The notes beneath the pieces were generated by a model that made no database searches, had not been told where the DNA came from, and saw nothing but the letters and a program-made list of their open reading frames with translations. The position numbers were made by a program, and so were the translations under genes. Below are positions 9,100 to 18,294 of a DNA stretch of 64,000 bases, in pieces (the first letter of the stretch is position 1; the number at the start of each line of letters is the position of its first letter). Origin of the DNA: Acidobacteriota bacterium (GTDB lineage: Bacteria > Acidobacteriota > Terriglobia > Terriglobales > Acidobacteriaceae); assembly GCA_023410055.1 (NCBI GenBank), contig JAEYQK010000039.1, positions 100,931 through 164,930 of the forward strand, read 5' to 3'.

Positions 9100-9510
9100 A
9101 TGCGCCGGGTATTGCAGTTTACGAGCGTCGTATTGATCGTTGTCGCGCTGTACACGGGGTGGGTCTTCTTTTTACGCTGGAGGACCGGCCGCAAAGCGCA
9201 GCAGCAAAAGACAGAGCAACAATCCGAGGATGCCCGCAAAGTACTGAACACTTACGGTGGCGAGCGACTAACGATTCTTCACTTCAGCATCACTCCGGCA
9301 GTGGTCAGCCCAGGTGAGCCGGCAACGCTCTGTTACGGTGTGTCGAACGCGAAAGCGGTGAAAATTGAGCCAGCTCTAACCGAAGAGACTTGGCCATCAA
9401 TGAGCCGGTGCATACAGGTGAGCGTGCGACGCGACACAACGTTCAAGCTGACGGCCCAGGATGCAGCCGGGCACGGCGAAACCGCACTTGCGTTGCTCAA
9501 AGTGAGGTAG
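9100..9510 (+). CDS. membrane-anchored protein with an Ig-like domain
   Basis: 136 residues from the ATG at 9100; the frame extends upstream to 8989 but would overlap ridA in an unlikely way. One membrane helix at about residues 5-27 is followed by a charged Gln-rich linker and then a beta-rich domain (FSITPAVVSPGEPATLCYGVSNAKAVKIEP ... TTFKLTAQDAAG) that resembles bacterial Ig-like or Big-type folds. Such a protein would sit in the inner membrane facing the periplasm. I do not recognise a specific family, and the function is unknown. Confidence 0.7.
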   Translation: MRRVLQFTSVVLIVVALYTGWVFFLRWRTGRKAQQQKTEQQSEDARKVLNTYGGERLTILHFSITPAVVSPGEPATLCYGVSNAKAVKIEPALTEETWPSMSRCIQVSVRRDTTFKLTAQDAAGHGETALALLKVR

Positions 9511-9628
9511 GGATCAGCCTGTAGTTCTAGCGGAATCGAGTACCAGGTTGGCGTTTTCGTCTGGAGCCTTTTCCACCGGTGAGGGTGCTCCCGATGGTTA
9601 AGCGCCTTATGGACAGCGGCAGACATCT

Positions 9629-11731
9629 ATGAATTCGACAATGCAGAGCAAACCGAAATCGAAGGACGATGGGCTGGCCTTTGGGCGAGCGTTGCAGCTT
9701 GTATTGAAGCAATGCGCGATCTATTCGAGTAGCCATCCTTCAATTCAACAGCCGCTGCAGAAAGCATATGGCCTTCTTTGCGAAAGCCTCCGCGGCGCGA
9801 CTCAGCTCACTTTCGGTTTCGCGGGCAGCCGCGTGTTGATTAACAATCTCGTCACGACAGACTCCTCGGTGCGCGGGCTACGTCAAGAATTCAATCAGCG
9901 AGGCATAGCGGGCATCGTATTGCTTCCTGCGTTGACGGAGAAGGATTTTGCGCGCTTCGTTGGGGTGCTGGCGACTCCGCCAAAGGTACTGTCCGACAAA
10001 GGGGGCGCAACCCGGTTCTTTGAAGAGAACCAGGTTCCGGGAGCACGGATCATACTTTCGCCCGAGAATAGCGACGCGGATTTATTGCTCGACGTTAGTG
10101 GCGAAGCGATACTCTCAAAAATGGGCTGGGAAGCCGGGCGTCGCGGCGAGGGTGACGCCCAGAGCGCAGGGATGCGTCCGAGTGCTCTGGACAGTGAGCT
10201 AAGTCGTGCGATTCCATTTCTCATCGGCGACGACCTGCGTAGCAAAATCGAAGCAATCGTGGATTCGGCGCTTTCGGGGCCGTCTTCGAATGCGGGCAGT
10301 CTGCTCGAAAACATCTCGCATACTCTGCAGTTGGTAAGACCCACGCCCGCCGACGAAGAATCCGGAAACCACGAAGCTGCTCGCGAGATGTTGGAGGACG
10401 TGGCAGCGCGGTGGGCCGTCGGCCGTTTATCGGTGAGCAAGTCACCCGCCGAGGTTCCAAATGTCTACGAGGGGGTTGTTGCTCAACTCAGCCGGGCACT
10501 GGTTGAGGCCGTATTAATGCAGCACACGCTCGAGAAGGTTGCACGCCTTTCGGAACAGGAGCATTTGGAGCGCACCGTTCTGGAACTGGTACGTAGAGAG
10601 CTTCAATTCTGGGCCCTTTCGCTGCACGATCAGAAAGAACAGTTACTACACATCAAGCGTTACTCCGCGACGGAGTTCCGACAGCTATTGATGGCGATCA
10701 AGGCTCTGATGCAGCGCGGCGACGCGGCTTCGGCCTCGGCGCTGGCGAATAACTTCATCGCCGTTCTCGGCGAGCAGGATGTCACGACGGAGGAGCTCTC
10801 AAGGGCGGCCGATCTCTGGAACGTCATGCTGGAATGTTCGCCGACGGACTTCTTTGCGCAGTTCGGAAGGCTCGCCGTTAGCGCCTTTTCGGGGCTCTTG
10901 GACTCCGAGCGGCACCAGCGTCTCGCGCATCTGTTGGGTATCGAAGGGGCTCGTGCGCTGGAAGCGCAAGATTGGGATGCGCTCAGTGCCATCGTCTGCG
11001 CTCTGGACGACAGGCTGCCCTCGGAAGTTGATCAGGCCTCTTGCTGTCTGGTTGAACTGCAGCGACTTGAGAAGAAGGCCGGTTTGGAAGACACCCTGGA
11101 AGCAGTAATCTCACAAGCGACCCTCCATTCCTCGACGCGAGAGTCGCTTGCGATGTGCAGAGCATTCGGCCCGCGCAGTGCCGAGGTACTGTTCCAGCGG
11201 CTCACGGACGAGGAGAACGCCGGAAGACGGCTTCGCCTGGTGCGCATGATCAGCCAGTCGGGAGAGAGCGCTATCAGAGCCGCTCGTAGCCGGATTAATG
11301 ATTCGAGATGGTACGTGGTGCGTAATGCCTGCACGCTGCTTGGCGATTTGAACGACCCGGACCTGCTTGCGCAAGTGACGCCCGCGCTGACGCACAAAGA
11401 CGAACGCGTACAGATGTCTGCGGTTTGCGCGCTAGTGCGCAAGCACGCACATGGGCGGGAACAGATCCTTGCGGAAGGCCTGCTGAAGATGCACCCTCAC
11501 GCGGCGGAAGTCGCGCTGGATGAACTGCTGTTGATGCGAAATCCCAAGTGCCTGCGAGGACTGCGCGAATTCCTGATGGAAGCCAGTGACGACAAGCGCG
11601 GTTTGTTGATGAAAGCCGTGCAAGTCGTATCGATGATCAAGTCGAAAGAAGCGCAGCAATTGCTACAAGCGGTTGCCGCCGATGCTCGATTCCCTGCTGC
11701 GCTTCGCAACTCCGCCTCGCTTGCCCTCTAG
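9629..11731 (+). CDS. large HEAT-repeat protein
   Basis: 700 residues with no signal peptide or membrane helix. Residues about 15-120 form a helical and beta region starting FGRALQLVLKQCAIYSSSHPSIQQPLQKAY. The middle (about 200-510) is strongly helical. The last 200 residues contain HEAT-like repeats such as RSRINDSRWYVVRNACTLLGDL and DERVQMSAVCALVRK. HEAT arrays are protein-binding scaffolds. No catalytic motif is visible. The start could also be the ATG at 9641. The gene stands alone, with no partner to hint at its client. Confidence 0.8.
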   Translation: MNSTMQSKPKSKDDGLAFGRALQLVLKQCAIYSSSHPSIQQPLQKAYGLLCESLRGATQLTFGFAGSRVLINNLVTTDSSVRGLRQEFNQRGIAGIVLLPALTEKDFARFVGVLATPPKVLSDKGGATRFFEENQVPGARIILSPENSDADLLLDVSGEAILSKMGWEAGRRGEGDAQSAGMRPSALDSELSRAIPFLIGDDLRSKIEAIVDSALSGPSSNAGSLLENISHTLQLVRPTPADEESGNHEAAREMLEDVAARWAVGRLSVSKSPAEVPNVYEGVVAQLSRALVEAVLMQHTLEKVARLSEQEHLERTVLELVRRELQFWALSLHDQKEQLLHIKRYSATEFRQLLMAIKALMQRGDAASASALANNFIAVLGEQDVTTEELSRAADLWNVMLECSPTDFFAQFGRLAVSAFSGLLDSERHQRLAHLLGIEGARALEAQDWDALSAIVCALDDRLPSEVDQASCCLVELQRLEKKAGLEDTLEAVISQATLHSSTRESLAMCRAFGPRSAEVLFQRLTDEENAGRRLRLVRMISQSGESAIRAARSRINDSRWYVVRNACTLLGDLNDPDLLAQVTPALTHKDERVQMSAVCALVRKHAHGREQILAEGLLKMHPHAAEVALDELLLMRNPKCLRGLREFLMEASDDKRGLLMKAVQVVSMIKSKEAQQLLQAVAADARFPAALRNSASLAL

Positions 11732-11893
11732 ACTCGCGAACGCAGTGAGCGGCAATGACGAAATATCAGTACCACTTCCCAACGGTTTAGAACCCACATC
11801 GAGACGTCCGGATTGTCGCGGAGTTGCGATCAAACAGCTAGTACATACGCGCGAATTGCGTCAGAATCGAACGACGTGACTTCGGAGAAAACC

Positions 11894-12601
11894 ATGACGG
11901 TCGCCACGCAATTCACGGCTGTGCAGCGTACAAGTAGCAGGTACCTGTCTTTTCTCCTCACCGTGTTCGCGATCGTCTTCGCCTGGTCGGCAATTCGACC
12001 GCACGACTACTTCACTTGGTTCCTCGAGGTCGTTCCGGCAATCATTGGCTTGGGTGTGCTTGCGGCAATCTATAACCGCTTCCGCTTCACGCCGGTTGTC
12101 TACACAATCCTGTTGCTTCATGCGCTGATACTGCTGGTGGGCGGTCACTATACTTACGCCGAGGTTCCGCTGGGGAACTGGGTACGGGACGCGCTTCATC
12201 TGGGGCGCAATCACTTCGACCGTCTCGGCCACTTCGCACAGGGATTCGTGCCCGCAATGGTCGCCCGCGAAGTGCTGATCCGAAAAAAGGTCGTCAGGCG
12301 CGGATGGCTATACTTCATCGTCTTCTCAATCTGCATGATGGTCACGGCAGTCTACGAATTGTTTGAATTCGTGATGGCAAAAACAACCGGATCGGCTGCC
12401 GATGCATTCCTCGGCTCTCAAGGCGACAACTGGGACACGCAATGGGACATGACCATGTGCTTCATCGGCTCGAACGTCGCGCTGCTCACAATGGGAAAAT
12501 GGCAGGACCGCCAGATATTGCATATTGCATGCAATGATGTGAGCAGCCGACGAGAAGCACTTTCTGCATCTAACCCCTCGTTGGCACATGAGTCAGACTA
12601 A
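11894..12601 (+). CDS. DUF2238 (YjdF-like) inner-membrane protein
   Basis: 235 residues from the ATG at 11894, with GGAGAAA upstream; a frame to 11813 is open but not supported. About six membrane helices. The conserved core is HYTYAEVPLGNWVRD...NHFDRLGHFAQGF, then EVLIRKKVVRRGW, YELFEF and QGDNWDTQWDM, which is diagnostic of DUF2238. The acidic and histidine residues in these motifs suggest a metal site within the membrane, but no function is established. The stop is directly followed by the GTG of the TauE gene, so the three genes to 13728 form an operon. Confidence 0.9.
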   Translation: MTVATQFTAVQRTSSRYLSFLLTVFAIVFAWSAIRPHDYFTWFLEVVPAIIGLGVLAAIYNRFRFTPVVYTILLLHALILLVGGHYTYAEVPLGNWVRDALHLGRNHFDRLGHFAQGFVPAMVAREVLIRKKVVRRGWLYFIVFSICMMVTAVYELFEFVMAKTTGSAADAFLGSQGDNWDTQWDMTMCFIGSNVALLTMGKWQDRQILHIACNDVSSRREALSASNPSLAHESD

Positions 12602-13387
12602 GTGGACGCAAGTCACGTAATTATTCTTGCCATTGTTGGTTTCGCAGCCGGAACGCTCGGTTCGATCGTGGGACTCGGTGGCGGTATTCTCATCATCCCC
12701 GTTCTGGCCGTGTACATGGGCGTGCCGATGCATCACGCAATCGGCGTCAGCCTTATGGCCGTGATCGCCACTTCGACGGCGACTTCTTCCGTGAATGTTG
12801 AACGCGGCGTCACGGACATTCGACTTGGTATGACGCTGGAACTGGCCACAACGCTCGGCGCTGCCGCGGCGGCCGTGATCGCCGGCTACGTGCATCGCAC
12901 CACGCTTGCGATTCTGTTCACCTGCTTCTTGCTCTACACGGGATTGTCGATGCTGCGTCGCGCCTGGCAGGGCCGGTCTCAAAAAGCCGAAGTCACCATC
13001 CCCGCTTACCAGATCCGCAACTATCCCCATGGACTGGGTGCCGCGTTTCTTGCGGGTGGCATGAGCGGACTGCTTGGCATCGGCGGCGGCGCGATCAAAG
13101 TACCGGTGATGTTCCTGTTCATGGGAGTGCCGCTCCGGGTTGCGACGGCGACCAGCAATTTCATGATCGGCGTAACGGCGTCGGCGAGCGCTTTCATTTA
13201 CTGGGGGCGCGGCGACGTCGTACTCTCGCTGGCTGCACCGATCATCGTCGGCGTCTTTGCCGGTTCGCTTACGGGTGCGCGGCTCGCGCCCAAGTTGCGA
13301 ACCTCTTATGTGCTGGCAATACTGATCATCATCACCCTCTATCTGTCAGTGCAGATGATCGTCAAGATAGTGGCGGGAAAGATCTGA
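12602..13387 (+). CDS. TauE/SafE family anion exporter
   Basis: 261 residues starting with a GTG that touches the previous stop. About eight helices in two repeats, each with the TauE/SafE glycine motif: GTLGSIVGLGGGILIIPVL near residue 20 and GGMSGLLGIGGGAIKVPVM near residue 155. Family members move sulfite, sulfoacetate or other organic anions across the inner membrane. The substrate here is not evident. The neighbouring DUF1634 gene is its usual genomic partner. Confidence 0.92.
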   Translation: MDASHVIILAIVGFAAGTLGSIVGLGGGILIIPVLAVYMGVPMHHAIGVSLMAVIATSTATSSVNVERGVTDIRLGMTLELATTLGAAAAAVIAGYVHRTTLAILFTCFLLYTGLSMLRRAWQGRSQKAEVTIPAYQIRNYPHGLGAAFLAGGMSGLLGIGGGAIKVPVMFLFMGVPLRVATATSNFMIGVTASASAFIYWGRGDVVLSLAAPIIVGVFAGSLTGARLAPKLRTSYVLAILIIITLYLSVQMIVKIVAGKI

Positions 13388-13728
13388 TGTCGAACGTAGA
13401 AAATACAAAACGAGCTACCCGTGACAGTAAAACCGAAGACCGTGTTGTGGGACTGGTGCTTCGTATAGGAGCCTATGCATCGATTGCACTGATTCTGCTT
13501 GGCGGTGTGCTGATGCTGATCGGCAGCCGAGGGGTAGGGATACACATTGCCGAAGCTGGTGTGCTCGTCCTTATGTCCACGCCGATTACTCGCGTCTTTG
13601 TCGCTGCTATCGTTTTCTGGCGAGAAGGAGATCGCCATTACGCCTGGATTTCGGTCGGAGTGTTCGTGATTCTGATTACGACGTCCGTGCTGGCGGCATT
13701 GAAGGTGATGCCGACCCTGGAGCATTAA
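13387..13728 (+). CDS. DUF1634 membrane protein
   Basis: 113 residues with three membrane helices. The start ATG shares a base with the TGA of the TauE gene. The core LRIGAYASIALILLGGVLML and LMSTPITRVFVAAIVFWREGDRHY are the DUF1634 hallmarks. Genes of this type usually follow TauE/SafE exporters, so it is probably an accessory subunit. Its exact role is unknown. Confidence 0.9.
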   Translation: MSNVENTKRATRDSKTEDRVVGLVLRIGAYASIALILLGGVLMLIGSRGVGIHIAEAGVLVLMSTPITRVFVAAIVFWREGDRHYAWISVGVFVILITTSVLAALKVMPTLEH

Positions 13729-13738
13729 TAACGCGGAC

Positions 13739-13767
13739 GTCAGGACGGGGCACAGTCCCGTCCTGAC
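13739..13767. terminator. hairpin between convergent genes
   Basis: TCAGGACGGG and CCCGTCCTGA form a 10-base-pair stem with a short loop. It separates the DUF1634 and DUF2382 genes. A clear U tract is missing on the plus strand. Confidence 0.55.
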
Positions 13768-13775
13768 ACGACCAT

Positions 13776-14675
13776 TTAGGCCGCCTTGTCTCGCTTGTCT
13801 TTCAGCTTGGTATCGTCCAAATCAACATCGCCTTCTTTGTCGACCTTTATCTCTTCGTGGCGAACCTCGTCGGATACCGTTTTCGTGTCCTGCACCTGGC
13901 GCTTGCCGACACGAACTTCGCCTTTTACAACCGATTGTTTCTCAACCCGCACGCGCTCTTCGCTTAGGGGCACTCGAATTTCCTTTTCGCTACCGATCTC
14001 GCCCGTAATGGGCTGGTCTCCCGACACGGACGTCCTTTCGACGACCAACTCCTCGCGCGTGACTGGCACCTCGATGTTCTTCGTTTCGGTGATCACGTCT
14101 TTGCGTAGGCGGACTTCGCCGCGCGAGACGCGCTCCTTATGAACACGCAGCATCTCGCCCAGCAATTGAATCCGCCGTTCAACGGCTTCGCTCAGCGACG
14201 GTTCTGCTTCATCGCGCCGAGTCCCAAATTTCATAGCGCCCGACCCGATATCGGCGCCGTTGCGCTCCAGAATGGCAATTGCCTCAGAGGCGCGTCCGCC
14301 AGACGTGTTCACCGTGACCAGGCACCCGCCTGATTGAATGCTCGAACCAAAGTATCGTGCGCGATCCTCAGGGATTCCGGTGCTCGTGAGGGATCCACGG
14401 AAGTCATCCGAGTAGGTGTAGTCAGATTCGTCCTCGCGATCATGACCACCAAATGCCGATTTGATCTTGTCCCAGATCCCGTGATTCTTACTCGTAGTGC
14501 CAGTCGTCGTGCCCTCGACCGATTCGTCTGTGCGTGCAAGCCCGATCTGGCTATCGGAGAACCCCGACGCCTTCAAGTCTGCGATGGCCTGCTCGGCCTT
14601 TGAATAATCGCTGAATAGTCCTGCTACTGTGCCCTGCCCAGCATCGCTGTACGCGCTGCTATCTCTGAAAGCCAT
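13776..14675 (-). CDS. DUF2382 stress protein with a general-stress N-terminal domain
   Basis: 299 residues. Residues about 13-115 form a GsiB/17M-like module (VAGLFSDYSKAEQAIADLKASGF...). Residues about 160-285 are a DUF2382 (YsnF/AvaK) domain of charged beta repeats built around LRKDVITETKNIEVPVTREELVVERT. The protein is very hydrophilic, with no signal peptide. Members are induced by stress or desiccation and no enzymatic role is known. AGGAG lies eight bases before the ATG. Confidence 0.88.
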   Translation of the reverse strand: MAFRDSSAYSDAGQGTVAGLFSDYSKAEQAIADLKASGFSDSQIGLARTDESVEGTTTGTTSKNHGIWDKIKSAFGGHDREDESDYTYSDDFRGSLTSTGIPEDRARYFGSSIQSGGCLVTVNTSGGRASEAIAILERNGADIGSGAMKFGTRRDEAEPSLSEAVERRIQLLGEMLRVHKERVSRGEVRLRKDVITETKNIEVPVTREELVVERTSVSGDQPITGEIGSEKEIRVPLSEERVRVEKQSVVKGEVRVGKRQVQDTKTVSDEVRHEEIKVDKEGDVDLDDTKLKDKRDKAA

Positions 14676-14976
14676 AGCTACTCCTGTTCCTCCTCAGAGG
14701 ACTGCCAAGTTCTTGCGTTGAGTGGATTTACAATTCGGTCGGTTTAAATGTTCGATGCGCTCAATAGGATCGCGTTGCAGTGCGTGCTTGCGAATCGAAA
14801 GCGCGTCAGCCAAGGCCCGCAGTCACTCGAACGATTGGTGCTATCGATGGAATGATGACGGCGTCGAAGTCGTTCGAGCAGCAAAGGCATCAAATAGGCG
14901 TATCCCGCTGTAATCCAGACACTTTGGTACCCGGATGCCCCATAAACAAAGGCTGGAGCAAGGGATATAATCAGTT
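14676..14976. other. intergenic region upstream of the (p)ppGpp synthetase gene
   Basis: About 300 bases between divergent genes. Two short plus-strand frames (63 and 87 codons) overlap here but lack ribosome sites and recognisable sequence. The only feature I can support is the -10 element directly before spoT. Confidence 0.5.
14943..14971 (+). promoter_or_regulatory. spoT promoter, probably leaderless
   Basis: A perfect TATAAT at 14966-14971 ends five bases before the ATG at 14977. A TAAACA at 14943-14948 gives a 17-base spacer. Transcription should begin at or within a base or two of the start codon. Confidence 0.6.
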
Positions 14977-17214
14977 ATGGCGACCCTGCGCGAACAGATC
15001 GCGACAAACGTCCTCACGGCCACAAAGTTTCGCGAGCTCATGAAGAAGCTGCGCGAAACGCGCTCTGAGGCTGATCTCGATTTAGTGCGCAAGGCCTACG
15101 AATACTGCGTGCAACACCACGCCGGACAGACCCGCGCCTCCGGTGATCCCTACCTCATTCACCCGCTTGAAGTCGCAATCATCCTCGCAGAGCTGAAACT
15201 CGACACCACGGCCATCGTTGCCGGACTTTTACATGACGTCGTCGAAGATACCGACGTCACAACATCTCAGGTTCAGCAACTCTTCGGTGAACAGGTCGCC
15301 CACATCGTCGATGGCGTCACTAAGATCAGCCGCATCGATTTCGCCTCGCGCGAGGAACGCCAGGCAGAGAACGTTCGCAAGATGGTGCTGGCCATGGTCG
15401 ACGATATCCGCGTGGTCATGATCAAGCTGGCCGACCGCCTGCACAACATGCGTACGCTGGAGTTCCTGCCCAAGGATCGCCAGGAGAAGATCGCGCGTGA
15501 GACGCAGGAGATCTATGCTCCCATCGCGCACCGTCTCGGAATGGGCAAAGTGCGCGGCGAGTTGGAAGATCTGGCCTTCAAGTTTACCGAGCACGGTACT
15601 TACGAAGCTCTACGCTCCGCGGTAGAAGTCAAGCGCAAGGCTGGCGAACACTACTTCCTAACCAAGATCGAAACGGTCATACGCGAGAAGCTGCGCGAGG
15701 CCCACATCGATGCCAGTGTAGAAAGCCGCGTCAAGCGCCTCTGGAGCATCCACCAGAAACTTCTTCGCCAGCGCATTACCGTCGACCAAGTGTATGACCT
15801 GTTCGCCATGCGCGTGATCACCAAGTCGGTGCATGACTGCTACGCGACTCTCGGCATCATTCACAATCTCTGGCGCCCCATCCCCGGCCGCATCAAGGAC
15901 TTCATCGCCATGCCGCGGCCCAATCTCTATCAGTCGCTGCATACAACGGTCATTTCAGAAACGGGCGAGTCCTTCGAAGTGCAGATCCGCACCGAAGAGA
16001 TGCACAAGATGGCCGAAGAGGGAATCGCGGCGCACTGGAAATATAAGGACGGCGCCGTATCGGCCAAGGACGAGCAACGACTGGCGTGGCTGCGTCAGGT
16101 AGTCGAATGGCAACGCGAAGTCAGTGATCCTTCCGAGTTCCTCAGCACCCTCAAAATCGACCTTTATCCTGAAGAAGTTTACACATTCACGCCCAAGGGA
16201 AGAGTCGTCATCCTGCCCCGCGAAGCATCGCCAATCGATTTCGCCTACACCATTCACACCGAGGTTGGAAATACCTGCGTAGGCGCGAAGGTCAACGGCC
16301 GCATCGTGCCGATTCGTTCGAAGTTGCACTCGGGAGACATCGTCGAGATCATCACCCAAGCCGGACATCATCCCAGCCGCGACTGGCTCGGCATCGCCAA
16401 GTCGTCGCGTGCACGGCAGAAGATCAAGCACTGGCTCAACATTCACCAGCGCGAGCGCGCCATTGAAATCGGCAACAAGCTGATTGAAAAGGAAGCGCGC
16501 AAGTACCGTATCTCGCTGAAGAACATCAGCGAAGGCGAATTCGATCGCGTCGCGCAGGACTACGGCCTCGCCAAACACGACGATCTCATTGCCGGAATCG
16601 GGTACGGAAAGTATTCTGCACGCCAAGTCCTGGGCCGTCTCTCGCCGGAAGGCGCTGCCGCAGAACATCAACACCCGGCGGGGGCAAGCGAGGACGAAAA
16701 GCCCGCGAGCGCATTCACCAGCGTTGTTCGCCGCGTGTTTGGTGGGGACGCTACCAATTCAACTCTGCTCGTCAAAGGCCACGACGACCTGATGGTCTAC
16801 CGTGCACGCTGTTGTAACCCGATTCGCGGCGAAGAGATCATCGGCTACGTCACCCGCGGCAAAGGCGTCGCCGTCCATTCCCGTCACTGTCCCAACGTGA
16901 TCAATCTCATCAACGAACCCGAGCGCCGTATTTCAGTCGAGTGGGCACGCGAAGGCAAAGACGGACTTAAAGCCGGTTTCCCGGTAAAACTCACGGTGTT
17001 CTGCGATGATCGCGCCGGCATCCTGAAACAGGTCGCCACTATCATCAGCGACGAGAACATCAACATCCGCAACATCGAAGCCCGCACCGCCAACAGTGCC
17101 GCTCAAATCGACGTCGTCATCGATATCGAACACCTCAAGCACCTCGAATACATTGTCGACGGGCTGAAGAAGATACCAGGCGTGAGAGACGTGCAGAGAG
17201 TGCAGAAGATCTAG
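14977..17214 (+). CDS. spoT: bifunctional (p)ppGpp synthetase/hydrolase
   Basis: 745 residues. The N-terminal HD hydrolase has His62 (IHPLEV) and His86-Asp87 (LLHDVVEDT). The synthetase domain has RIKD at 306-309 and PNLYQSLHTT at 317-325; an RxKD rather than ExDD motif is typical of bifunctional, Mn-dependent Rel/SpoT enzymes. A TGS domain (about 400-465), a zinc-finger/helical region with RARCCNPI near residue 610, and a C-terminal ACT domain follow. It makes and removes (p)ppGpp in the stringent response. It is often called rel in bacteria with one such gene; whether this is the only copy cannot be told here. Confidence 0.96.
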   Translation: MATLREQIATNVLTATKFRELMKKLRETRSEADLDLVRKAYEYCVQHHAGQTRASGDPYLIHPLEVAIILAELKLDTTAIVAGLLHDVVEDTDVTTSQVQQLFGEQVAHIVDGVTKISRIDFASREERQAENVRKMVLAMVDDIRVVMIKLADRLHNMRTLEFLPKDRQEKIARETQEIYAPIAHRLGMGKVRGELEDLAFKFTEHGTYEALRSAVEVKRKAGEHYFLTKIETVIREKLREAHIDASVESRVKRLWSIHQKLLRQRITVDQVYDLFAMRVITKSVHDCYATLGIIHNLWRPIPGRIKDFIAMPRPNLYQSLHTTVISETGESFEVQIRTEEMHKMAEEGIAAHWKYKDGAVSAKDEQRLAWLRQVVEWQREVSDPSEFLSTLKIDLYPEEVYTFTPKGRVVILPREASPIDFAYTIHTEVGNTCVGAKVNGRIVPIRSKLHSGDIVEIITQAGHHPSRDWLGIAKSSRARQKIKHWLNIHQRERAIEIGNKLIEKEARKYRISLKNISEGEFDRVAQDYGLAKHDDLIAGIGYGKYSARQVLGRLSPEGAAAEHQHPAGASEDEKPASAFTSVVRRVFGGDATNSTLLVKGHDDLMVYRARCCNPIRGEEIIGYVTRGKGVAVHSRHCPNVINLINEPERRISVEWAREGKDGLKAGFPVKLTVFCDDRAGILKQVATIISDENINIRNIEARTANSAAQIDVVIDIEHLKHLEYIVDGLKKIPGVRDVQRVQKI

Positions 17215-17218
17215 GAAT

Positions 17219-17252
17219 CGGGCCATCTCGCCATCGGGTCATCTGGCCATTG
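17219..17252 (+). repeat. degenerate CCATCGGG repeat, copy 1
   Basis: GGCCATCTCGCCATCGGGTC followed by ATCTGGCCATTG. It matches, in the opposite orientation, the element at 17733-17771, and also the element at 49489-49522. Copies 1 and 2 flank the four-helix-bundle gene as inverted repeats. Confidence 0.65.
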
Positions 17253-17278
17253 AAAAGCAAAGAGGATACATCCCGGTA

Positions 17279-17641
17279 TCAATGCGTTTGACGAGCTTTC
17301 GCGGTCTTCTGCGATGCCGCGAAGATTGCGAGAAGTTCGCGGGCCTCTGACATGAGCGGATTCAGCTCCTGTTCACAGGCGGTGGCTGCACGTTTCAACA
17401 GCTCCAGCCAGAAAACGGTTTCGTCAGCTTCTTCCACGACAATGCCCAACTTGGCGATGAATTCCGCATGTGATCGTGCCCTGTTGGCTGCTCGATAGTT
17501 CGCCGCAACAGAAGTTCCGCATCGCAGCAGCTGTTTCCCGATTACCCAGCCTTCATTGTTGTTTGGAAGACTTCGGCAGAAGCGAATGACAGCAAGAGCA
17601 AAATCCTGAGTGCGCGAACGGAGCACCTGTGGTGTTGTCAT
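17279..17641 (-). CDS. four-helix-bundle protein (23S rRNA IVS type)
   Basis: 120 residues from the ATG at 17641; a longer frame to 17701 is not supported. The pattern LRSRTQDFALAVIRFCRSLP, IGKQLLRCGTSVAANYRAANRARSHAEFIAKLGIVVEEADETVFWLELL is diagnostic of this family. First described from proteins encoded in 23S rRNA intervening sequences, members are common as free genes and are thought to bind nucleic acid, but no function is proven. GATAAT ends six bases before the ATG. Inverted repeats flank the gene on both sides, which suggests it may have moved as a unit. Confidence 0.9.
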   Translation of the reverse strand: MTTPQVLRSRTQDFALAVIRFCRSLPNNNEGWVIGKQLLRCGTSVAANYRAANRARSHAEFIAKLGIVVEEADETVFWLELLKRAATACEQELNPLMSEARELLAIFAASQKTAKARQTH

Positions 17642-17647
17642 AATCGA

Positions 17648-17653
17648 ATTATC
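17648..17653 (-). promoter_or_regulatory. -10-like hexamer of the four-helix-bundle gene
   Basis: GATAAT (five of six consensus bases, minus strand) ends six bases before the ATG at 17641. No Shine-Dalgarno sequence is present. Confidence 0.45.
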
Positions 17654-17732
17654 GCATCGGGTGCGGCCAGCGCTGTTACAGGCCTTTCTCTTGTTCCACA
17701 ATGAGAACAGAGTAGGTGGTGGTGTTTTGATC

Positions 17733-17771
17733 TCGATGGCCAGATGGCCCGATCACCCGATTGCCCGATTG
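17733..17771 (-). repeat. degenerate CCATCGGG repeat, copy 2
   Basis: On the minus strand it reads AATCGGGCAATCGGGTGATC then GGGCCATCTGGCCATCGAG. It is inverted relative to copy 1 and close to copy 3 at 49489-49522. Confidence 0.65.
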
Positions 17772-17773
17772 TT

Positions 17774-18229
17774 TTACGCTGCCACTTCGGGGGGAAACAG
17801 TATTGGCTCCAGCAGAATTCTTCTTGCCCCTTCGTTGTGGATGCGCTGGTCGGCGGAATACAGTTCGGGGCTGCCCCAGCGCGAGCGCCGAATGGCGAAT
17901 ATCCCGCCCTCGGGCGAGGCGACGCGTGAGTTCGTCGAACCGTAGTCGTAGTGGATTGTGTGTCCTTCGACGTCAGCACGGAGGGTCAGCGTAAGTGCGT
18001 TGTTCTTGTCTGTGATTCGAATCTCGATGTCAGACTGCCGCGTGAGAGTTGCCGAACCACCCTGCTTGTTGTACTCGGCCAGGTCACCCTCAAGATCGTG
18101 CACCAGTTGCCGCCAGCGCTGAAGCTCAGCCTGCTCGAACGCCCGTTCGCGCTCGCTTTCTGATATCTCAGACTGCCGTGAATTGATGCGGTCGCGGTAC
18201 TCCTGTTCGATCCAGCCCACGTCTGTCAT
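17774..18229 (-). CDS. hypothetical protein
   Basis: 151 residues with no signal peptide. Residues 1-55 are charged and probably form a helical coil (EQEYRDRINSRQSEISESERERAFEQAELQRW). The rest is beta-rich (SDIEIRITDKNNALTLTLRAD...IHYDYGSTNSR). CGGAGG lies immediately before the ATG, an unusually short spacing. I do not recognise a family. It is followed on the same strand by nothing related, so no context helps. Confidence 0.65.
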   Translation of the reverse strand: MTDVGWIEQEYRDRINSRQSEISESERERAFEQAELQRWRQLVHDLEGDLAEYNKQGGSATLTRQSDIEIRITDKNNALTLTLRADVEGHTIHYDYGSTNSRVASPEGGIFAIRRSRWGSPELYSADQRIHNEGARRILLEPILFPPEVAA

Positions 18230-18294
18230 TCCTCCGAAGTAGGTTGGAGTCGCGTGGACTGGTTCCTGCTGCCTAATGCCAGCAGGAATAGAGC

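Noticed and set aside
14722..15043. Two short plus-strand frames before spoT
   Set aside because: No ribosome site, low-complexity arginine-rich sequence, and they cover the spoT promoter.
17641..17701. 20-residue N-terminal extension of the four-helix-bundle protein
   Set aside because: Family proteins begin near the ATG at 17641, which has a -10-like hexamer at the usual spacing.
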